From Hirundichthys speculiger (lineage: Eukaryota; Chordata; Actinopteri; Beloniformes; Exocoetidae), in NCBI GenBank assembly GCA_018398805.1, contig JAGFBZ010000571.1, positions 682,001-746,000 on the forward strand: a stretch of DNA of 64,000 bases, read 5' to 3'. Made by a program: the position numbers and the translations under genes. Positions 1-13,371 of the stretch are shown here, piece after piece (position 1 is the first letter of the stretch; each line of letters starts with the position of its first letter). The notes under the pieces are model-generated. The model saw only the letters and a list, made by a program, of their open reading frames with translations, made no database searches and had not been told where the DNA came from.

Positions 1-626
1 TGACGCTGCATGTTAAATCACACTCAACAATGTTAGATGTAAACACTTCTTGCGCTGTGTGTATACTCTGCTCATTGTGCATAAAACTGGCACACAAGAG
101 CTCAGTAATAGTGCAGACCAGCTCTAATGTTTTGCTATGACATTGACACAGAAATCTTACATATTATGCTGCATTTGCAGCATAATATGATCCAGTCAAT
201 CGTGACACTGACCATCTTACAATTTTTTTGATCTGGGGTTCTGCACATTAACAGTGAGTTTTGATTTGTATCACTTAAACTCTGCATCCCTACCAGGTAG
301 CAATGACTAAGAAATAACAGAGACAACCAAACTACGATGGAATATCATCCGTAAAGGCCCATTTAAACATTTGAAATGGATAAAGAGGCGGACAGGGCCT
401 TCTTTCTGTTCCCTGTGCAGATTTTGTCCGTGTTTTGGCATGTGGCCTCGATGCTTCCTTAATAGGAAACGGAGCAATAAACCCAGAAGTTGTGGGGTCA
501 GTATTGAGCTTAGTGAGTCAATCATTAACCAAATACAAGAAAATGAAAAAGAAGAAATTTTGATCAAAAATGGCAGGAAACTTTGAGGAGCAGCTGTGTG
601 AGCTTGTTTGAAATTACAAACACTTA

Positions 627-795
627 TATGATGGTACACCTCTAGAGCTACATGGTGAAGGAGACTGTCGAACGTTCTCACAGACATCTGAAAATATTGA
701 AAATGATCTTCGTCCTCAATTTCAAGGGCGGGTAAAATCAGAGGAAAGAACTCTACATTAATATAGCAACTTTCATTTAATGGTCTCACACACAA
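627..795 (-). mobile_element. Harbinger-type transposase fragment (N-terminal part)
   Basis: On the minus strand, residues 1-56 of an open frame starting at 795 contain VRPLNE, then an acidic stretch EIEDEDHFQYF, then QMSVRTFDSLLHHV. That order (VRP-N motif, acidic linker, 'YFRMS...FD.LL..V' helix) is the N-terminal signature of PIF/Harbinger transposases and their domesticated relative HARBI1. A complete protein is about 350 residues. Here the similarity ends after about 56 residues and no DDE nuclease core is visible downstream, so this is a relic. The frame stays open to 307 but the remaining 106 residues resemble nothing I know. No terminal inverted repeats could be placed. Confidence 0.6.
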
Positions 796-1282
796 CCATC
801 ATTTGCACCACCTTTTTTCCTTCGACTCCATAGTAGTGCAACTATTGCAACCTCCTCAACACTTACCATGTTTGTTGATGCCAGTGACTTGACTCATCAC
901 TCTGCGCTGGGGGAAGTGTTGCTAAACAACCACACAAACGCAAATAATGCATGGAGGTATGAAACTGGAATAACATTTGGAATGGACGGATATACGTACG
1001 TATGAAAATAGAGTGTAAATGGGCTTTAAGAGGGTAGAACCTGTATCTTTCTCTCCCTTATAGCTTCTTGCAGTTATTCCAAACAAAATACATTTACCTC
1101 AGGTAAATATCATGACAATAAGGTCAGTGTCAAAACATTTTTGAGATGTGGAATTGTCAAATTATTTCAAGGGGCAGTCAGCTAAACATTTAAATTAAAG
1201 CCAAGTTTATTTAATTGGTAATTTGGTCAGTGCTATCAAACTTATAATTTTGTGATCATTTGACAGACAGTGCTGTAACTGT

Positions 1283-2040
1283 CCATCCATTAACCCATTA
1301 TCTTCCGCTTGGTCCGGAGTCAGGTCACGGGGGCAGCAGCTTCAGCAGAGAGGCCCAGACCTCCCTCCCCCCGGCCACTTCCACCAGGCCAGCCGAGAGA
1401 TATAACCTCTCCAGTTTGTCCTGGGTCCTGCCCCGTGGTCTTCTCCCAGATGGACATGCCCAAAACACCTCTCCAGGGAGGCGTCCGGGGGGCATCTTAA
1501 CCAGATGCTTGAACCACCTCAGCTGGCTCCTCTCGATGTGAAGGAGGAGAAGCTCTACTCTGAGTATCCCCTGAATGTCCGAACTTCCCGCCCTCTCTCT
1601 AAGGAGAGTCCAGCCACCCTACGGAGAAAACCCATTTCTGCCGCTTGTATCTTGTTCTCGTTCTTTCGGTCGCTACCCACAGTTCATGACCATAGGTGAG
1701 GGTTGGAACAAAGATCAACCAGTAAACAGAGAGCCTTGCCTTTTGACTCAGCTCTCTCTTTTTATCACAACAGATCAGGTTCAGAGTCCGAACCACAGCC
1801 GATGTTGTACTAATCCATCTGTTTATCTCCCGCTCCTTTCTCCCATCACTCGTGAACAAGACCCCGAGATACTTAAACTCCTCCACTTGAGGCAGAACTG
1901 TACTCCCAACCCGGAGGAGGCATTCTACCCTTTTCTGAAGATCCCCACCCAATGGTGCCAACAGGACCACGTCAGAGAAGAGAAACGAAACCGTGACACC
2001 ACTGAACTGGAACCACTCCGCTCCTTGGCTGCGCCTAGAA
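1283..2040 (-). mobile_element. RTE-type LINE, 5'-truncated 3' end
   Basis: Minus-strand relic of the C-terminal part of a non-LTR reverse transcriptase. The frame at 1970-1599 holds the end of the palm (DVVLLAPLGGDLQ lies just upstream in frame), the thumb segment QVEEFKYLGVLFTSDGR and LTYGHELWVATERTR. The protein continues in another frame through HIERSQLRWF and MPPGRLPGEVFWACPSGRR to EVWASLLKLLPP, so at least one frameshift separates the two parts. The 3' end on the minus strand runs into a GATG-type tail, seen on plus as tccatccatt near 1285. This matches the fish RTE group usually called Rex3-like. The upstream endonuclease and most of the palm are missing, as expected from incomplete reverse transcription. 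Confidence 0.85.
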
Positions 2041-2316
2041 ATGATGAAACTGATAATGAAACTGTGTTGGAAAAAAAAACAACTACATGATTTTGGAATA
2101 CAATTTTAGTACGTGCACACACACATCATATACAATACCACACTAATAGCTGAAGATGACATCAGTTAACATGTCATAAATACATGGGTTATCTGGTCCT
2201 AATCCTCTTTGTGTTCTGTTGCTGGGTCTCTGTAAAACTGAATTAAAAAACAAAAAAACGTGGTCATGGATTTATGTACCTAATCTGTGGAATATTGTGT
2301 GTCAACACACATAAAT

Positions 2317-2325
2317 GGAAGCCAG
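2317..2325. repeat. Target-site duplication, left copy (SINE at 2326)
   Basis: Sequence ggaagccag, repeated exactly at 2534-2542 on the other side of the SINE. It fixes both ends of the insertion. Confidence 0.85.
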
Positions 2326-2533
2326 ACTTTTTTTTTTTTTTTTGTAATTTTTGTGGCATTAGTGGCCTTTATTAACAGTGAAGACAGAGAGGAAAGGGGG
2401 CAGAGAGAGAACGGGGAGGACATGCAGCGAAGGGTCGTACGGGCCGGGAGTCAAACCCGCAGCCGCTGCGTCGAGGACTGTAGCATCTGTAACATGGGCC
2501 GCCTGCCCTAACCACTGCACCATTGAGCAGCCC
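2326..2533 (-). mobile_element. tRNA-derived SINE, complete, with 9-bp target duplication
   Basis: Read on the minus strand, the element starts with a tRNA-like head: A box TGGTGCAGTGG (2512-2522) and B box GGTTTGACTCC (2447-2457), the two internal RNA polymerase III promoter blocks. A body rich in ctctctc follows, then ataaaggcc and an A-rich tail, seen as the T run at 2328-2343 on plus. The exact direct repeat ggaagccag flanks it at 2317-2325 and 2534-2542, which is the hallmark of LINE-assisted insertion. Length between the duplications is 208 bp. A second member lies at 62778-62985. No protein is encoded. Confidence 0.88.
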
Positions 2534-2542
2534 GGAAGCCAG
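2534..2542. repeat. Target-site duplication, right copy (SINE at 2326)
   Basis: Sequence ggaagccag, matching 2317-2325 exactly. Confidence 0.85.
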
Positions 2543-5500
2543 TCTGTTTTGCTTGTGACTTTGGTTAATATATTTCTAGTTCTTTAAAGTCTGAGGTAAT
2601 TTGGAACCTTAATTGACAATTTGATGACAATGTATCACATGTATTTATGGAATGACAGATGACGTGGGCTCAGGCTTGTGACCCTGCACAGGAGGGATGG
2701 ATGGTTTTTTATAGAATATGCATGCCAGACTTTGATAGAGGAATGGTTTATTTTGCATGAGATGGCTCAAATGATTAAAAAAAAAAAAAAAAGCATTTCC
2801 TTACAGGCTTCACAATTTCACTGAGAAGCAACTCGACATTTTTATGAACAAGTCACACGCAAGTCATTGTTGTGTCATTTGAAGACAATTGTTATTTTGG
2901 GCCAACACACATACATTTTGCTTTAATGACTGAGAAATTCAAGTGTAAACTTGATTTTTATGAGATTTCTAAATAATGATTGGTTATATTAATTCTCATT
3001 TGGGAATAGGGTCGATATAAAGGAGGAAATGTGGATTAAATTGAGATAGCAGTTTCAAATAGAAAAAACTGACTGACCTGACTTTTCTTTATTTTCTTAA
3101 TCATGTTATTAACAACGGCTTTTTTTTGTCTGTGTTATTGTCTTTGTGATCACCCTCGTGTCTTTCTACTACAGATCTTCCCAGAAACTCTGTGAGCTAT
3201 AGATGTAAAAGCTGCTTATAGTTTCTTCTCTGTCTGCCACTGTGACTGTAAACTGTTGTTGTCTTGTCTTTTTTATTCTGCTGTCTTTTTTATTCTGTGC
3301 TGCATATTCTCCATGAAGGTCCAGCCAGACATCACTGATAACATTAACAAAAAATATATTACATAAAAAGATTACTTTAAGATTACTTTAATCTTTAAAT
3401 CGCTTTAAATCCTTCCAATGCATCTGTGGTATTATGTTCTTCCTTTAAAATCCCACAGAGAAATACGAGACAAAAATTTTAATTTACTTCACTGAAGGAA
3501 GACCAGCATGCCATATGTGCACAGGGACAAGTCAAATATGTGCCTGTGACCAAAAAAAGGTCCTAAAGGAATAATAATGTAAAGGTAAAATGAAGCATTC
3601 AAAACTGAACATATCCAGCACAGTGCAAGAGCTGTAGGAAATAGTCCATATCCACCTGCAAGACACCAGGGTTGACTAAATCAATTTTCAGAACATGCTT
3701 CCTTAATCTAGGCAATCACAGGGAAAACTCACATTGCAGCCATACTGCCAGAAGGATTGCCCAAGGTGGACAAAAGCTGAACCTTTTTCATCCTCCTATA
3801 GCCTGGTGTCGGAAACTGATACACATATGCAGATAACAACTTCAAAAGATTAATTCTCACCTTCCCAGACATTTTCTTACAAGAAAATTTCTTGTACTCT
3901 GTCTTTCTCACATACTGTAGCCTTTAGCTTAGTTAAAAAGATTTTTTTTTTTTTTTTAAAGAGCTTCAAATGCATCCCGAGGCTCAAACCTGATACGCCT
4001 GTTTGATATGCAGAGGTACTAAATTATTTAGGTTGAATCTGTATTTTGTTGTAGAATGGAGTTGGAAGGAACATTAAAATACTTTTAGTTATCGGCTTTG
4101 AAGGTTACTTTGTATGAATTTAATGCATGATATTGAACTTGTAAATTGTAGGTTTTTACACCCAATCATTTTTATAACTTAATGTTTCCCCTGACTACCC
4201 CTGAGCATATCATATTTTAGTAAAACTAAAATATTTTTTTCTCAAGAGTAGCATAAGTGAGGAGGCTTTTCCTGACCACAGTGTCAATGTGTATGCCAGC
4301 TTATCACCAAAACGGTACAGATGGACAGTCAGGATATAATATTAAAGCACAGCATTATTAGAAAAACTAAAAACGAAAAATGAAATATGAAATACAGAAA
4401 TTGAAAATGTGAATACAATACCAGGACAAATGACAACTGTCACCATTTTAATGTGTTCAGTGTCCTCCTTCTGTCATCCTTTCACTGTACTGAATACCTC
4501 ATGTCCTTCACAGAATAGGGAACCCGGCATCCCAGCATGCCTCGGGCATTCCAACATAGCTGCCAGCAGGATGCAACACTGCAAAAAGCGCTGCCTCTTT
4601 AAGTCTCCTGTGTGGCATGTTAAGCAATGGTAATCTGCCGCAGTGCAGACAATAAATTCCACTGCATAACTAGTGTCGCCATGACATCGTACCTGGATGG
4701 AATATCATATGGGCAGATGGAGAGATAGCTGCAGCCAGGCCATGCCACTTGCAGAATGTATAAGTGTCCCTAATATGGGGACAAAAAAAGACAATTTTTG
4801 ACCATTACCAGCAGTGTAACCACTTTTATATACGAATATATATAGAATACAAAGAGGGCTCTGGTTTTGTTATTTGTTGTGGCTCAGTGCTGGGTTGGTC
4901 ATAGTGTGATTCAACTGTTTACTGTAACAATGAAGCTCAGTGCTATGACAAATCTGAAGGCCTGGGCTGTCTTCCCAGTTCCCCAAAAAGCTTAATAGTC
5001 TATCATGCGTTGTGATGTCATGCTAAAATACTGCAAAACTTGAGTGCTTACCAGCTTTAGTGGCATTTGGGAAAGGCGGGAGAGACAAACAACTGAAAGA
5101 GAGGGACACAGACAGTAGGAGACTCAAAGGGCCTGATTACCGCATATCATCTATAACACAACTTGTACCACAGAAATCTCCAGTGAGATCCACATACTGT
5201 TGGAATATGATAACAGAAATGAAAAAGCAAGTTTGTTTTGAAGTTGTTGTAACACAACCTCCTCGCGGTGTGAAGGAGAGTAATGTTCATAGCATGTTCC
5301 AGGCTGCAACTCTGCACTTATTTGACAAACTAAAAGCCATTTCAGTCTGTCACGAACAAAATAATTTGGAATACCCTGCAGCAAAGACCTATAATCCCCA
5401 ACAAAGAAATTATATTATTCATAACACTGTGAAACTGTGAAAAGAGACACACCAAAGCTGCCCTGCACTAAGTGCTGGTTTTTCTGTGGGTTTTGATCTT

Positions 5501-5911
5501 TTTTCCCCTACTTTTTTCACCAAAGATTTTAGATTTTTGCCTTTTTTATTCTTTTTGCTTCATTCAGCTACAGAAGATTAAAAGGAAGCACTATAGCAAA
5601 CACAGTATCTCTTGATAAGACTTGACATTGCTTTTTCCATAAGAAAAATAGGCAAAACAGTTTTTTCATGTGACAGCAAGGTGTCAAGAGGATAAGAAAT
5701 GAAAACTTAAAAAAAAAAACATTTTTATGTACATGCAGTTACAAGTCGGTGGAGTGTTTATAAATTAGTATCAATGATTTTTTTTTTTTAACTCCTTATG
5801 ACTACTTAGTTGAAATTAAGCCAAATATCTACATCAGACTGACTTGTTTTCTTTCATTTTTATTACAAGAAAACATTTTGTTTCATCTGAAATAAAAAAA
5901 CTAATGTGATT
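2543..5911. other. Non-coding stretch, no recognised element
   Basis: AT-rich unique sequence with A and T homopolymers (about 2778-2792, 3941-3957). The longest open frame is 126 codons on plus at 5060-5440. It has no recognisable domain and nothing suggests that it is expressed. No repeat family, RNA gene or promoter could be supported here. Confidence 0.6.
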
Positions 5912-5935
5912 TTATTATTATCATCATCATCATCA

Positions 5936-5973
<38 letters not shown>

Positions 5974-5974
5974 T
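5912..5974. repeat. Compound ATT/CAT microsatellite
   Basis: About 63 bp of trinucleotide repeat: a few ATT units, then six consecutive CAT units, then about eleven ATT units. The interruption suggests an old ATT array with a mutated unit that later expanded. Confidence 0.95.
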
Positions 5975-8339
5975 TAAATCAGAAAAAAATCAGTCAGTGA
6001 TCTTATTTTTTGTGAGCAAAAGACAAACGACAGAGAATTATCGGAACAGGGTATAGTATTTTGTACCGCAACAACTTAATTGCATTATGTCATTCAGACA
6101 CATAATTGCATTTTATATTTTCAATTATGATTTAGAGAAAAAAATGTGATCAAGGTTGTAATGAAGTCTGGATGTTAAAAGGTCTCAGAAGGGTAGTTTT
6201 CTTCACGGGAAGTCTTTATTAGTGCATGGCACAGAAATCAATTAGAGTTTTATTGAGAATCCTGATCCTTTATAAAGGAATTCACCAAGGAGCAGTTTAC
6301 ATTTTTTCAGGTCTTCATTATTGAAAAAGACAAACATTTTCAAATGCCAGTAAAATGCAATAAAACTCCACCCAAGAGCAGAGCATAATACTTTTTCCAT
6401 AGCTCTTTTTTCGAACCTAACTGGCAAGCTTGGAATAAAACATTAAATGTTGATTTTCTATTTCAGTCCAGATCCCTGACCAATTTGTTGCAGTCCATAG
6501 AAGCCCACTCTTTACTATGCATGCCGTTCTTAATACCCTTGGCCCTTTTTGGACAAAAGGCATAAAAGAGAGCCAGGGGCATTTCATTTCATGCTCTGCC
6601 TCCTCAACCCCAGATGTTCACCTCGAAAACATCTCCACTGATACAGGTCGAAGCTTAATGGCCTGCAATGTGCCCTGAGCTCAGGTAATGAAATGCAACC
6701 TCTGTATAATTTTAATTGAGAACTCTGGATGGAAATCAAATGATGATGTGCTCCATGCATGAGACGTTTTCAAGTAACAGTGGAATTTGGCCTGGTGTGT
6801 AAGTGCAGTGTGAGTTAAGGTAAATGGCTTTTCCTTGTGAGCCTTTCTTCCTTTTAATTGTGGATTGCATGGTGTAATAAACGGGTTGGTCAGGACTTAA
6901 CATCTGGTAAATGAGGCAGAGGATGTACACACTTCTGAATGCACAATGGTGTTCCATATTTACAATTCAATCCGCCAGGGTGCCCATTAGAAACCATAAA
7001 ACTGCTCAACCATTTGATAAGATACCCTAAATAACCCCCCACCCTTCTCCCCTTCAGCACAGACACACACATACTCAAGTCTTAGACTTGATGTCAAGAG
7101 CGTTCTTATTTGTATTACTTATCTTCCTCACGTTATCAGCTCCAAGTATTTGTTTTAAGTAGAGCTCACAAAGAACAATCCAGTCTTTTTTTTTTTTTTT
7201 TTTCTGCAGAGTTTCCGCTGTAGGCTACAACTGACTCCACTCCACTACTGTGGAGTCAAAGAAGCAAAGTAGCTAAAGGTCCAGGATTCAAAACAGGATT
7301 AACCAGGGAGGTTTGATTGCAAACATTTCTGGTTATTGGTCTGTCTGTCAACAGGAGAGTTTACCTCACTTTGGCTCGCTTTTGTGACAGTCTGATTTTC
7401 TGAAATTAGGAAGGAGAAAAGTTTCAACTGACAAGAGTAGGGCGCTCAAAATGTAAGATATTCCCTGCCAAAATTTCATGGATGAACACAATTTTACTTT
7501 CTTTCTTTCTTTAAATAATTTATATTAAAAATGAAAGAGCAGGAGGTGATAGAAAGAAAGATAACAAGAGTCTGCAAGCATATGCTTATAAATATGTACA
7601 CCAACTGAATTAAATAAGTAGCAGGTAGTAAAAGACAGCCAGAGAAACTGAAAAAACAATGCACAACATCTGCTGTCAACATAATGCCGACTAAAGCAAA
7701 ATCACTACCACATCATATTTTCATCATAAACCCAATATCATGTCTTAGGCTGGCATGTCTCACCGCACAAAATCTCTATACAAAAGATACATAACAACAG
7801 TTTAATTACAGCTTACAGAGTTTGATGTAACAAGGCCAATCTACAGTATATTAATTTTTTTAAGGTAAAGTAAAAATATTTCTAACCAATCAGAGGTACA
7901 AGAGGTAAAATACTAAAATATTACTTTCATGTACTATGTCATGTCTTATCATACCAAATAGTACTTTATTATCCATTCATTTTGAGTTTATGACTGATTA
8001 ACTGATTAATGCTCATCTCTGCCATTCTTTATTTTCGCCTCTACCATCCTCAAAAATACTCTTTCATGATTAAAAAGCAGTTGCTAACATAGACTCACTA
8101 TAAAGATGGTTATATGCATTAGGCTGCAACACGTGGACATCACAGACTCGGCTTGAATAATCTAAGAAGGGTTTTGATGCCTTTTGATTTTTCCATTGCT
8201 TTTATTGGCTGTTGAAGTCTAAAATTTGTGATAAAAAAGGATTTGCCCAGGAATGTGAGGATATCGTGCATGTCCATTGGATAAAATCACAAAATTTACT
8301 CATAGGCTGTAGGCTGTAAATGTATTTGTTTCTTAACAC
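5975..8339. other. Non-coding stretch, no recognised element
   Basis: Mostly unique AT-rich DNA. It contains a T run at about 7185-7203 and a small perfect inverted repeat with 9-bp arms (tgactccac 7232-7240, gtggagtca 7250-7258). No open frame has a recognisable protein motif. The block around 6470-6700 is more complex and less AT-rich than its surroundings, but I cannot assign it. Confidence 0.5.
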
Positions 8340-8990
8340 AGAGGTCTATGGTACTGACGTGGCTTTTGGAGGCAGCCTCAAGCGGCCAATTCATGACTTT
8401 TGGCTTAATTTGTCATCCTCTGGCCCCAGTTTTTCAAGCATAATTGTATAAGAAGAACAAGACAAGCCCTCGGTGATGTCATTCATAAGTTTTCTGTAGA
8501 GTGATGAAGCCTCTTTTTCCTCGTACTGAGCAGTGCCGTGTTGCTAAGTGATGGAACACGCCACCGCACATCAATCACAGTTAGCCATTTTAGCTTGGCT
8601 GGTTTAGCTTATGTTAACCTATGGTGCTAATTCAATATTACATTGAATTCATTATGATAAAAATCCAGCCAAATATCCTTATTTCGAGTGTGACTACTGA
8701 AACAAGTCCTGCCAGAGCTGAAACAAAGACAAGCGGAGCGTGGCTGGGACCCGCTGGTAAGTCAGCGTACCACTGCCAGGAACAGAGTTGCAGTTGGTCA
8801 GGCTTACTGCTGTCAGCCAACAAGTCGCAGGATGATTGACTATGGCTTCTAGCAAACTGTGGAAGTGAGGATAGGTAACTATCCTCCCTTCCAGCTGGCA
8901 ATCAAAAGACAACACATGGTACAAAAAAACGAACCTCCCATACATTTGTCATGGATGTAAAATCCAGCTATAGAGGCCAAAAACTGGCAC
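8340..8990 (+). repeat. Fish interspersed repeat, copy A
   Basis: This block aligns by eye to 62712-63300. Shared landmarks in the same order are gtataagaagaac (about 8446 versus 62725), gaagcctctttt (about 8507 versus 63000), ttttagctt followed by ttagcttatgtt (about 8588-8615 versus 63050-63076), and atgattgact (about 8831 versus 63102). The left part ggcttttggaggcagcctca (8360-8379) also looks like a repeat terminus common in fish. The element encodes no evident protein and its class is not clear to me. Copy A has no SINE at the position where copy B does, so it serves as an empty site. Outer limits are approximate. Confidence 0.55.
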
Positions 8991-9699
8991 TTGGTTTCTT
9001 CCATAGAAGCGCTGGGGATGCGCTGTGCCAACAGTTATGAATTGCAGCCACTCTAGTCAATGGCCCCACCGAAAGATCTGCACTGCGGAACATTACAGAA
9101 GTGTTTCAGGAGTGACCCTCCATGCTGGTTCTCTGAAGATACGCTACAAGTCTGTTTTGGCATTTAGCTGCGGGTGAGCTGCATCAGTTTGCACACGGCA
9201 CATCAAGCTGGCAGGGAGGTGTAAAAAAGAATGACATAGAGAATCCAGTGGATTTTCAAGATAAAACACTACAAATGGACTCCTAGCTGTACACTGTCAT
9301 TACGTTAACCAAGGGGAGGACATGGAGGGCACTAGTAATCTATTCAGAAGAGATTTCTTCCACATTCGAGGAGAGGTTAATTTTAGAAGTCAAAGACTGA
9401 TTTCATTCGATACTAAGCAGAGGGCTTTCAATAAACTCTATATAATCTGCCTTCCGAAAGACATTTGGAAGCTTGTGATTCATTTTATCCCAATAACGCT
9501 GTTTTCACTGCCACATTACTTTTTTGCTGTAATTTTTGCAAACACATTCTGCTGAGAACGCAAGGTGCTTTTTACTGTTTAGATGCTTGCATGCATTTCT
9601 TTTTTTTTTTTTTACAAATAAGCTAGACATACTTAGCTCCTTATGTGGTGACAAAGCACCAACATAAACTATATTATCTGAGTAATGCAAAGAAAACAT

Positions 9700-9997
9700 A
9701 ATGGCTTGTCTCTGTTAAACAGAAACATGTTTGTGCTTCCCACCTATCTTTAAATGGTCCTCCCTCTTCAAAAGCTTTTGGTTGGTGGTTGATGGTTTAA
9801 TTTGACATACTGACATCCATTGGCCCTGGCAACTTGATGCATTGTGGGATGTGTATTTATCTACTATGTATGCCTCTAAAAGAGTATCAAATTCTCTCAT
9901 AGGTAATTCTTTTTTCTTTTTGCGTGCTCTTGCAGGCCAGATAAAATGACGTGGCAGGCCAGATTTGGCCCACAGGCCTTGAGTTTGACACATGTGG
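9700..9997 (-). mobile_element. hAT-like element end (fragment)
   Basis: On the minus strand the sequence begins tgtcaaactcaaggcc, then gggccaaatctggcc and a second ggcc-rich block. This arrangement is a familiar terminus of hAT-like elements in vertebrates. About 200 bp inward a short minus-strand frame reads PFKDRWEAQTCFC, which loosely resembles the start of a hAT transposase N-terminal region but soon meets a stop. The rest of the element and its other end are not visible. The family call rests mainly on the terminus. Confidence 0.45.
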
Positions 9998-12900
9998 TTT
10001 GAATGAATCAGAACTGATCTGAAATTCAATTAGTATGCTCAGAAATATCAGTTACTAATGTGCAAGAAACTGCATAGTTGAGATAAAAGTACTGAAACAT
10101 CCAACTCAACAGCATAACTGCTGGCTTTTATTCTGTAAACTTGACTCTCTAAACAAAGTGTGTTGATGAAAATAGGTCACAACCAACAGGTGTCAGCTGT
10201 GCAAAGATGTTCTGGGTGCACTGCGCTACAGGAAGCAGTCAAGGACTCGGGGCAAACCAGATGTTGTCAAGTTGTCAAATGAACCCCCATCGTTAAAGTA
10301 TCTGTAACTGAGACCTGAATGACAGCTGAATTATTATAAAAATGCAGATGCGTTGAGAAGTATGCTGAGAAGTAGTTCAAATGTTCTGATATCGCAAACG
10401 GCAAGCAGATTTTAAGATGTTTTTTCTTTTCTGAATGTGTCATTTGTGCAAATTAACTAAATTGGTAGTTTTACCTGTGAACGGCGCTACTTATTCTTCT
10501 TCTCTCTCAGCTGTCCCAGATGCTCATGACAGTCCTAATGAGGCACCCTCTCATCATTCATAACTTCAGTTTTCTTTGGGAAGTTGATTCTTGCACATGT
10601 ATGCAAATCCACACACACACACACAGATTCGTACACTTAGAGCGCGGCTGGAGCTTATTTGAAAGCCGCCTGACAGGCAGCAGGTGATGGCGCCAAGGCC
10701 AGCTGCTCCTGCCCCACCTCTGCTCAGCTGTCCGAGCTCAGAGCAGCCTTTGAACAGCCTATTACCCTGACACAGCACCAGGGGAAAGCAATCAGCTCCA
10801 GAGGTACACCTCTCTCACACCAGATGGTGTGGGAGATGAATCGAGCCATTATATTAGTGCTGGATAATTCCTCATATGAAACTAATTATAAAGAAAAATA
10901 AGTGCTATCCTCCCTCTTCTTACCTCCTTTGCAATCTGTATTGAAAATCCACTGAAAATTTTCACTTCATGAAAACAAAGAGATAAAGGTGTTTTATGTA
11001 GATTTCGTCCAAAAATAAAGACATGTTTCCTTATAGTATGTGAAAAATGCATTTTACAAAATAATTTAAAACTGATTATTTATAGGCAATAAAAATATGC
11101 TGTTGACAAAGTTTTGTGAGCAGGAATCTATGTATTTTCCTTAATCTAAATGAGATCATGATCTGATTAGATAAATCTTTTACTTGTTTTTCCTCCAGTG
11201 TCTGCACTTTAGGATTTATTGTTTTTTTGTTTTTTTTTTTTTTTTAACAACTGTCTTCATATATATAAATGGTTTTTCCAAAAATAGCAAAACCTCTTTT
11301 TTTCCCCAGATATATATATAATATGAACTTGTTGCAGATTTTAGTTTTCCTGTGTGTATGTCTAAGTAAGAGTAAATATGTCATTCAACAGCCCTCTTTG
11401 ACAGTCTGATATAAAATATTTTATTAACATCTGAAATTTGCGAGAAAGGGATGGGTGTGGTGTGTGTAGTATGCATGTGGTGTTTGTGTGGTGTAAATGA
11501 ATGTGTGGTGGTTGTGTTGTGCTGTTGGATTCAACCCACTGTTCACACCAGAGTCTAAGCATCCCAGCATCCAGGCGTAAAGCAGGGACGTTGACCTCCA
11601 ACTCTGCTGAATCACCATTGGTACTGGTTTGTTGGACCAGTGTCATGCTGCAGACCTCCATTGTGCATTAGATTTTCATTGGATTTTTAAAGATAACATG
11701 TTTTGTTGTGTCACTAAATACACTGGCAGACCACAGCAACTGGCTGTGGTTTGACCTGGAAGGATCCTAGGACCTAGCTGGATGTCAGATAAATGACCAC
11801 AGTTTTGCAACCCCCTAAGGGTTTGTCACAGGTGACTCTCCAGCTCCTTCAACAAAGCCACTCTTGGTCTGCACCTTTTCAGATCGATAAACCACGCTGG
11901 GACCTCAGCTGGGAGCCAGCTGTGACAAGAAGAAGAGGAAGAAAAACCTTTATTTGTCCCACAATGTGGAAATTGTACTGGGACTTCAAGGCTGAAGTTC
12001 TTTCTGATGTTGCCACTGAAAATACAATTGAAGAAAGTAATATTGGACTTAAAATGAAGACTGGCACTCCAACTGGGCAGTATCCTCAGTGACCAGACAT
12101 TGAATGACGGAAGTCTCACAGTCCCTGTGCCTCCAGTTGGCTCCTGGAAGAGGTCCAGGAAAAGACAAAGGACAGCTCAAATAGAACCAAACAATCCCCT
12201 GATATTACTCATTTCAAATGTGGTTTCAGTGGTGACTTCAAAATGAATGTAAAGCATGTTGGGTAGCATCATAGCTCAGAGTCAAGATAACATGACTAAC
12301 TTGTGTTAACTGAGTAAAGGAACAGCGTGTTCCAGGTGGCCTTCAAGTTTTCTTGTTCTGTCCATTTGCCTATTTTTTGATTAATTGGGATTAATCGGCA
12401 GAGTCAGCTCCAACCAATATGGCACTACCCATTGTCCCAATCAAATAGACTCTTTAGAAAACCTTTGTTATCAGAGTTTGTTTAGTTCTTTGAGAACAGT
12501 CAATGGTATATGCCTAAACACAGAGTAAAGAAGCAAGTTCATATAGATTCCATTTCAACAAAGGAACTTAAGAAACAAAATTATTTCCAACACATTCAAA
12601 GCAAGCATCCCAGAGTAACAGATTGCTTTTTTTTTTCCATTCACACTGAATTTTAAAAGGCACAATTAGTATGCAGAAGACTGGAACACCATTGTCTTAT
12701 ATGCATATTTGTTAGCTCTGAATGTTGTTGCAGTTTACATTGATGGAGGAAAATTTCACTTTCACCTTGCTATTGGTGTAATCATACCCTTTATGAAAAA
12801 TTATAGATGAATAACTACGTCAAAGTGCTCTGCAAATACGATACCTGCAATGGCTTAAACCTGAGCAGACACAGACGGGTGACACCAGAATGTGAATCAC

Positions 12901-13371
12901 AGGTAGCTTCAAAGGATTTAGGTAAACTCTGAAACAGTGCTTATTGCTCTCTTATCCACTTTTGTGTTAATGAAAAGCATGTCCTGAATCTGTCAGTGGA
13001 GATTAGGTGAATATCATTACTATTGTCCTTTTGCCAATGTAGATTCACTGAATCCACAGGGATTATAGTCCAGTCCATGACAACTTGTATTAGCTCTCTT
13101 TGCCAAGAAAACTTATGAAAGGTTAAGCTGATAAGGACTAGAAATAAAGTGTCACCGTAGATACAGGCTGCCTGAAATTCTGATGCATCCATCCTTTTTT
13201 TTTTTTTTTGTTTAGCAATTGAAATCAAGTGCCCTCAAATCAAAGCTATGGACATTAGGTGGAAGGCAGAACTGACCACAATACTTAATACTCAAGCAAA
13301 ACAATTAACCAGCTGGTTATTGTGTTATACAGTCTGATTAACATTTTACAACTACTGTGACTGATCAGATG
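9998..13371. other. Non-coding stretch with minor repeat traces
   Basis: Mostly unique sequence. A short CA run lies at 10612-10625 and T/AT-rich tracts at 11221-11245 and 11311-11323. The segment 11949-11977 (tttatttgtcccacaatgtg) resembles the 3' end of a common fish repeat, but only about 30 bp are recognisable. No open frame here carries an identifiable domain. Confidence 0.5.

Noticed and set aside
371..586. 71-codon plus-strand frame with a Cys-rich start
   Set aside because: The cysteines (CSLCRFCPCFG) do not form a recognised zinc-binding pattern and there is no supporting context.
307..626. Continuation of the minus-strand frame after the Harbinger-like part
   Set aside because: The translation stops resembling any transposase after about residue 56 and becomes Ser/Phe/Leu-rich, so only 627-795 was called.
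2401..2535. Possible functional tRNA gene on the minus strand
   Set aside because: A and B boxes are present, but spacing, tail and flanking duplication show a SINE, and no cloverleaf with acceptor stem could be drawn.
5060..5440. 126-codon plus-strand open frame
   Set aside because: One of the longest clean frames but no domain, no promoter-like context and biased start of Lys/Arg/Asp. The frame falls within the length expected by chance in 64 kb.
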